From Streptomyces sp. WMMB303 (lineage in GTDB: Bacteria > Actinomycetota > Actinomycetes > Streptomycetales > Streptomycetaceae): a stretch of DNA of 64,000 nt. A program made the translations under genes and the position numbers. Each line of letters opens with the position of its first letter. Positions within the stretch are counted from its first letter, which is position 1. This document shows, piece after piece, positions 59,282-64,000 of this stretch. The notes beneath the pieces were generated by a model. That model did no database searches. It saw only the letters and a program-made list of their open reading frames with translations, and was not told where the DNA came from. Location of the stretch: NCBI RefSeq assembly GCF_029351045.1, contig NZ_JARKIN010000001.1, forward strand, positions 5,549,001-5,613,000, read 5' to 3'.

Positions 59282-60058
59282 ATGTCGAACCCCGCGATCC
59301 CCGCGAGCCGCTCAGCCGCCGCGGAGCAGCCCGTCACGATCGAGCGGCGCTCGGGCCCGTACGGCGAAGTCGTCCTGCGGCAGCGCGGCACGCACTTCGA
59401 GATCATCGCCAACGGCTGCTTCCTGATGGACACCTCGGACGGCCGCTCGGAGCGGCTTCTGGTGCGTGCGGCCCTGGACGAGCTCTCCCAGGGTGGGAGG
59501 GACCGCTCCGGGAGGTCCGGCACCTCCTCGGACTCCGCGGAGCACCCGGGCCGCCCGGCCGGCCCGCGGCTGCTCATCGGCGGCCTCGGAGTCGGGTTCT
59601 CGTCGGCGGAAGCGGCGGCCGAGCCGCGCTGGGGCCGGGTGACGGTCGTCGAACGGGAGCCCGCGATCCTCGACTGGCACCGGAGCGGACCGCTCTCCGC
59701 CATCTCGGGGCCGGCGCTGGCCGACCCGCGCACCGAACTCGTGGAGGCCGACCTGGTGGCGTACGTCCGTCGGTGCGCCGAGAGCGGGCCGCGCTTCGAC
59801 GCGCTGTGTCTGGACATCGACAACGGCCCGGAGTGGACGGTGACCGACGACAACTCCACCCTCTACTCCCCCGCCGGGCTGGCCGCCTGCCGCGCGGCTC
59901 TGGCACCCGGCGGGGTCCTGGCCGTCTGGTCGGCCCAGCCGTCGCCCGCATTCGAGGGATCTCTGCGCAATGCGGGCTTCTGCCGTGTTCGGACGGATGA
60001 GATCCCGGTCGCCCGAGGCGTCCCCGACGTGGTCCACTTCGCGGCCCGACCGGCGTAG
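59282..60058 (+). CDS. Spermidine-synthase-like class I methyltransferase-fold protein
   Basis: 258 residues, leaderless ATG at 59282. Spermine/spermidine-synthase fold: GEVVLRQRGTHFEIIANGCF, MDTSDGRSERLLVRAALDEL, glycine motif LLIGGLGVGFSS (about 98), acidic VTVVEREPAILDWHR, and LDIDNGPEWTV near the active-site position. No polyamine-binding assignment can be made; many Streptomyces members lack decarboxylase partners. Divergent from lon and followed by a two-component pair. Confidence 0.85.
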   Translation: MSNPAIPASRSAAAEQPVTIERRSGPYGEVVLRQRGTHFEIIANGCFLMDTSDGRSERLLVRAALDELSQGGRDRSGRSGTSSDSAEHPGRPAGPRLLIGGLGVGFSSAEAAAEPRWGRVTVVEREPAILDWHRSGPLSAISGPALADPRTELVEADLVAYVRRCAESGPRFDALCLDIDNGPEWTVTDDNSTLYSPAGLAACRAALAPGGVLAVWSAQPSPAFEGSLRNAGFCRVRTDEIPVARGVPDVVHFAARPA

Positions 60059-60127
60059 CCGAGGTCCGTAGCAGGCCCTTACGCTGCTGTTCCAGGAAAG
60101 CCGGAAGAGCCACAGGGGCGGGGTCGC

Positions 60128-60919
60128 ATGGACCAGAAGAACACCACTCAGACACCTGGCGGCGCTGCCGCCGCGACCACCCCGGGCGCGCAGCGCCGCA
60201 TCCTCGTCGTGGAGGACGACCCCACCATCGTGGACGCCCTTGCGCGGCGGCTGCGCGCCGAGGGCTTCCAGGTGCAGACCGCGGGGGACGGGCCCGCCGC
60301 CGTGGACACCGCCGAGGCCTGGCAGCCGGATCTGCTGGTGCTCGACGTGATGCTCCCCGGGTTCGACGGCCTGGAGGTCTGTCGCCGGGTGCAGGCCCAG
60401 CGGCCGGTGCCGGTGCTGATGCTGACCGCGCGGGACGACGAGACGGACATGCTGGTCGGTCTCGGCGTGGGCGCTGACGACTACATGACCAAGCCCTTCT
60501 CCATGCGCGAGGTCGCGGCCCGCGTGCATGTGCTGCTGCGCAGGGTGGAGCGGGCCACTCTGGCCGCGCACACGCCGCGCAGCGGCATCCTGCGGCTCGG
60601 AGAGCTGGAGATCGACCACGCGCAGCGGCGGGTCCGGGTCACCGGCGAGGACGTGCATCTGACACCGACCGAGTTCGACCTGCTGGTGTGCCTGGCCCAC
60701 TCGCCCCGTGCGGTGCTCTCGCGCGAGCAGCTGCTGGCCGAGGTGTGGGACTGGGCCGACGCCTCCGGTACCCGCACCGTCGACAGCCACATCAAGGCGC
60801 TGCGCCGCAAGATCGGCGCGGAGCGGATCCGTACCGTGCACGGGGTCGGCTACGCGCTGGAGACGCCGGGCAACCCGGACGGCGCACCGGTGACGGGCGC
60901 CGCCGCGGAGAGCTCCTGA
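60128..60919 (+). CDS. OmpR/PhoB-family response regulator
   Basis: 263 residues, ATG at 60128. Receiver (about 24-138): RILVVEDDPTIVDAL, phospho-acceptor Asp in LLVLDVMLPGFDGLEV (about 78), MLTARDDE, DYMTKPFSMRE. Winged-helix DNA-binding domain (about 155-245): RRVRVTGEDVHLTPTEFDLL, VDSHIKALRRKIG, RTVHGVGYAL. The kinase gene starts 20 bases later. Position beside lon and kgd matches an unnamed, conserved Streptomyces two-component pair; signal unknown. Confidence 0.94.
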   Translation: MDQKNTTQTPGGAAAATTPGAQRRILVVEDDPTIVDALARRLRAEGFQVQTAGDGPAAVDTAEAWQPDLLVLDVMLPGFDGLEVCRRVQAQRPVPVLMLTARDDETDMLVGLGVGADDYMTKPFSMREVAARVHVLLRRVERATLAAHTPRSGILRLGELEIDHAQRRVRVTGEDVHLTPTEFDLLVCLAHSPRAVLSREQLLAEVWDWADASGTRTVDSHIKALRRKIGAERIRTVHGVGYALETPGNPDGAPVTGAAAESS

Positions 60920-60939
60920 CGCCGGAGGGACGGAGCGAG

Positions 60940-62154
60940 GTGTCCGTTTCCGTGTCCGTTTCCCTCCGGGCGCGCACCCGCTCGTGCGCGCGCCGGGTCG
61001 TCCGCTTCCTGGGACGTGCGCTGGTCCGCTGCCGCCGGGCCGCGGCACGGCAGGGCGCCGAGGCCTGGGGCCAGCTGTGGGAGGGCCTGCGGCCGGTCGA
61101 CCCGTACCGGTCGGTGAAGGCGGCGCTGGGCTGGCTGGTGATCGTCTCCGTGGTGATCACCACACTGCTGGCGCTCTTCGCCGTGCAGTCGGCGACCGAG
61201 CTGCGTGTCATCACGATCATCTCCATCGTGGCGTCGCTGCTGATCACCCAGTTCGTGGCGCAGTCGCTGACCGCGCCGCTGGACGAGATGAGCAGCGTGG
61301 CCAAGGCGATGGCCGGCGGCGACTACTCCCGACGGGTGCGCGGCGAGCGGCGTGACGAGTTCGGTGAGCTGGCCGCGAACTTCAACCGGATGGCGGCCGA
61401 CCTCGAGGCCGTCGACCAGCACCGCAAGGAGCTGGTGGCCAATGTCTCGCACGAGCTGCGCACCCCGATCGCGGCGCTGCGCGCCGTGCTGGAGAACGTG
61501 GTGGACGGTGTCTCGGAGGCCGACCCGGAGACGATGCGCACCGCTCTGTCGCAGACCGAGCGGCTGGGCCGGCTCGTGGACCACCTGCTGGACCTCTCCC
61601 GGCTGGACAACGGGGTGGTACCGCTGGGCTCGCGGCGCTTCGAGGTGTGGCCGTATCTGGCGGGGGTGCTGAAGGAGGCCAACATGAGCAAGGGCTCGGG
61701 TCACTCCCGCAAGGACGTCCATCTGCATCTGGACGTCTCCCCGCCCGAGCTGCGGGCTTACGCGGACCCCGAACGGCTGCACCAGGTCGTGGCCAACCTG
61801 ATCGACAACGCCGTCAAGCACAGCCCGCAGCACGGCCGGGTCACGGTGCGGGCCAGGCCCGGCGCGGCCGCCGAGGGCGACGGGAGCCTGGAGGTGGAGG
61901 TGCTGGACGAGGGGCCCGGCATCCCCGAGTCGGAGCGGGACCGGGTCTTCGACCGGTTCAACGGCACGCACAGCACCGAGTCGGCCACCGGGCGCAAGGG
62001 GGGCGGGATCAGTCCGGGGGGTGGCACCGGGCTGGGGCTGGCGATAGCCCGGTGGGCGGTGGAGCTGCACGGGGGCCGGATCAGAGTGGCCGAATCGCCC
62101 CGCGGTTGCCGGATCCAGCTCACTCTTCCGGGGACGAGCAAGCCGCAGGTTTGA
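60940..62154 (+). CDS. Sensor histidine kinase, partner of the OmpR-type regulator
   Basis: 404 residues, GTG at 60940 with GGAG four bases upstream; further GTG codons follow in frame. Basic N terminus, then two closely spaced membrane helices (about 60-85 and 88-108, ALGWLVIVSVVITTLLALFA, IISIVASLLITQFVAQ) with almost no extracellular loop, HAMP (about 109-160), HisKA with LVANVSHELRTPIAALRAVL (His about 173) and HATPase_c (LIDNAVKHSP, DEGPGIPESERDRVFDRF, GGTGLGLAIARWAVELHGG). The tiny loop suggests membrane or cytoplasmic sensing. Confidence 0.94.
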   Translation: MSVSVSVSLRARTRSCARRVVRFLGRALVRCRRAAARQGAEAWGQLWEGLRPVDPYRSVKAALGWLVIVSVVITTLLALFAVQSATELRVITIISIVASLLITQFVAQSLTAPLDEMSSVAKAMAGGDYSRRVRGERRDEFGELAANFNRMAADLEAVDQHRKELVANVSHELRTPIAALRAVLENVVDGVSEADPETMRTALSQTERLGRLVDHLLDLSRLDNGVVPLGSRRFEVWPYLAGVLKEANMSKGSGHSRKDVHLHLDVSPPELRAYADPERLHQVVANLIDNAVKHSPQHGRVTVRARPGAAAEGDGSLEVEVLDEGPGIPESERDRVFDRFNGTHSTESATGRKGGGISPGGGTGLGLAIARWAVELHGGRIRVAESPRGCRIQLTLPGTSKPQV

Positions 62155-62378
62155 CGTAGCCTCGCAGGTGAAACCCCGCAGACGCGAAATAGGGGCTGCC
62201 CGGTTCCGGAGCCGAGGCGGAACCGGGAGTGATTCCCGCCAAAATCCGCCCCGAAACCGCCGCCGTGATGTGATGTACGTGACCAAGAGCGGCCCGGACT
62301 CCACCAATCGTCCGGAGAGGCGTAGCCTTTATTTCCGCTGTCCACCACCTAAGGAAGCGGAAGAGGGCGGTTGCCGCC
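62155..62378 (+). promoter_or_regulatory. kgd leader region
   Basis: 224 bases between the kinase stop and kgd. TGATGTACGTGACC near 62270 is unremarkable, and no clear promoter or terminator hairpin is seen. Enough space for an independent kgd promoter. Confidence 0.35.
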
Positions 62379-64000
62379 GTGTCGTCACAGTCCCCCAACA
62401 GCTCATCGAGCACCACCACGGAACGGAAGGACGGACCGGGCAAGGAACCCGGCCCGTCGTTCGGCCCGAACGAGTGGCTCGTCGACGAGATCTACCAGCA
62501 GTACCTCCAGGACCCGAACTCGGTAGACCGAGCCTGGTGGGACTTCTTCGCTGACTATCAGCCGGAGTCCTCCGACGGAAGCACGGCGCCGAACAGCGCG
62601 GGCACCCCCCGGGACAACGCCCCGGCGCCCGCCAAGGCCGCCCCGGCCCAGCAGCCGGCCGCCTCCGGCCAGGCGGCGGCGCAGCCCGCCGAGGCACCCG
62701 CGGCGGCGAAGGCTCCGGCCGCCGCGCAGCCGAAGCAGGCGCAGCCCGCGGCGAAGCAGGCCGCGCCCGCCAAGCCCGCGGCGCAGCAGCCCGCGCAGCC
62801 GGCCGGGGCGAAGGCGTCCGAGGCGGAGAGCGCCGAGGGACCGGAGTACGTGGCGCTGCGCGGCCCCTCCGCGGCCGTGGCCAAGAACATGAACGCCTCG
62901 CTGGAGCTGCCCACGGCCACCTCCGTGCGCGCGGTCCCGGTGAAGCTGCTGTTCGACAACCGCATCGTCATCAACAACCACCTCAAGCGCGCCCGCGGCG
63001 GCAAGGTGTCCTTCACGCACCTGATCGGCTACGCCATGGTCCAGGCGCTGAAGGCGATGCCCTCGATGAACCACGCGTTCACCGAGAAGGACGGCAAGCC
63101 CACCCTGGTCAAGCCGGACCACGTGAACCTGGGCCTGGCCATCGACCTGGTGAAGCCGAACGGTGAGCGGCAGCTCGTCGTGGCGGGCATCAAGAAGGCC
63201 GAGACGCTGACCTTCTTCGAGTTCTGGCAGGCGTACGAGGACATCGTCCGCCGCGCCCGGAACAACAAGCTGACGATGGAGGACTTCTCCGGCGTCACCT
63301 GCTCGCTGACCAACCCCGGCGGCATCGGCACCGTGCACTCCGTGCCCCGCCTGATGCCGGGCCAGGGCCTGATCATGGGCGTCGGCGCGATGGAGTACCC
63401 GGCGGAGTTCCAGGGCACCTCGCAGGACACCCTCAACCGGCTCGGCGTCTCCAAGGTGATGACGCTGACCAGCACCTACGATCACCGCGTCATCCAGGGC
63501 GCGGCGTCAGGCGAGTTCCTGCGCCAGGTGGCCAACCTGCTGCTGGGCGAGAGCGGCTTCTACGACGAGATCTTCAAGGCGCTGCGCATCCCGTACGAGC
63601 CGGTGCGCTGGAACCAGGACATCGACGCCTCGCACGACGACGACGTCACCAAGGCGGCGCGGGTCTTCGACCTCATCCACTCCTACCGGGTGCGCGGCCA
63701 CATCATGGCCGACACCGACCCGCTGGAGTACAAGCAGCGCAAGCACCCCGACCTGGACATCACCGAGCACGGGCTCACCCTGTGGGACCTGGAGCGGGAG
63801 TTCGCGGTCGGCGGTTTCGCCGGCAAGTCCATGATGAAGCTGCGCGACATCCTGGGCGTGCTGCGCGACTCGTACTGCCGCACCACCGGCATCGAGTACA
63901 TGCACATCCAGGATCCCAAGCAGCGCAAGTGGATCCAGGACCGGGTGGAGCTGCAGCACGTCAAGCCGGAGCGCGAGGAACAGCTGCGCATCCTGCGCCG
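62379..64000 (+). CDS. kgd: Multifunctional 2-oxoglutarate dehydrogenase/decarboxylase Kgd (partial, 5' part)
   Basis: 541 residues to the window edge; the full protein is about 1,250. GTG at 62379 (SSQSPNSSSSTTTERKDGPG) with AAGAGGGCGG upstream. Order: E1 N-terminal peptide (FGPNEWLVDEIYQQYLQDPN), Ala/Pro/Lys-rich linker (about 70-145) in place of a lipoyl domain, E2-type acyltransferase domain (about 150-390, with AVPVKLLFDNRIVINNHLKR and catalytic TSTYDHRVIQGAASGEFLRQ), then the start of the thiamine-dependent E1 (YRVRGHIMADTDPLEY). As in mycobacterial KGD, one chain combines E1 and E2 roles of the TCA-cycle complex. Confidence 0.96.
   Translation, partial: MSSQSPNSSSSTTTERKDGPGKEPGPSFGPNEWLVDEIYQQYLQDPNSVDRAWWDFFADYQPESSDGSTAPNSAGTPRDNAPAPAKAAPAQQPAASGQAAAQPAEAPAAAKAPAAAQPKQAQPAAKQAAPAKPAAQQPAQPAGAKASEAESAEGPEYVALRGPSAAVAKNMNASLELPTATSVRAVPVKLLFDNRIVINNHLKRARGGKVSFTHLIGYAMVQALKAMPSMNHAFTEKDGKPTLVKPDHVNLGLAIDLVKPNGERQLVVAGIKKAETLTFFEFWQAYEDIVRRARNNKLTMEDFSGVTCSLTNPGGIGTVHSVPRLMPGQGLIMGVGAMEYPAEFQGTSQDTLNRLGVSKVMTLTSTYDHRVIQGAASGEFLRQVANLLLGESGFYDEIFKALRIPYEPVRWNQDIDASHDDDVTKAARVFDLIHSYRVRGHIMADTDPLEYKQRKHPDLDITEHGLTLWDLEREFAVGGFAGKSMMKLRDILGVLRDSYCRTTGIEYMHIQDPKQRKWIQDRVELQHVKPEREEQLRILR

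Overview
The window is high-G+C actinobacterial chromosome, almost certainly Streptomyces. The evidence is very strong G/C third-position bias, chaplins and rodlins (aerial-hypha surface proteins), a conservon-type sensor pair, a Kgd-type fused 2-oxoglutarate dehydrogenase, an ECF42 sigma factor with its DGPF partner, and a pSAM2-like integrative element in a tRNA gene. No rRNA, CRISPR array or secondary-metabolite cluster is visible.

Left core block (1-12.9 kb, minus strand): prfA (3' end outside the window), rpmE, an LCP ligase gene and rho, then the aspartate-family genes thrB, thrC, hom and lysA, followed by nrtL (an ArgRS-like anticodon-binding protein) and an orphan response regulator.

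Integrated element (13.1-27.5 kb): an intact tRNA-Arg(CCG) gene ends in a 109-bp repeat that recurs, with one mismatch, at 27361-27469. Between the copies lies a 14.25-kb actinomycete integrative and conjugative element (AICE): integrase, excisionase, RepSA-type initiator, small genes, a septal-translocase (Tra) gene cut by an in-frame amber codon, an SCO3933-family gene and a GntR/KorSA-type repressor with two mirror-image operators. Its cargo is a DUF262-AlbA_2 fusion with less G/C-rich codons (the best candidate here for an uncharacterised defence factor), an IS5-family insertion sequence, a three-gene operon containing two tandem paralogues, an XRE-TPR-like regulator with no normal start codon for its HTH, and an APH-fold kinase.

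Middle block (27.5-46.8 kb): a small Cys-pair protein, ECF42 sigma factor plus DGPF protein, ilvE, a lipoprotein, a tandem universal stress protein, then a surface-protein island (chaplin, rodlin, chaplin, LAETG-anchored chaplin with a single chaplin domain, unknown secreted protein, rodlin). Next come a DUF5949 gene, an AhpD-like gene divergent from a MarR gene, a second dnaK, two divergent di-iron proteins, a TetR regulator, and soxR with a dyad in its own promoter.

Right block (46.8-64 kb): a kinase-like protein lacking catalytic residues, an NlpC/P60 peptidase, a PP2C-like protein, an incomplete conservon (A and B members only), a MarR regulator, GH25 lysozyme, lon with an HspR-type (HAIR) operator, a spermidine-synthase-like protein, an OmpR/HK two-component pair, and the 5' part of kgd. 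Several genes appear leaderless: four have a -10 hexamer exactly six bases before the start codon.
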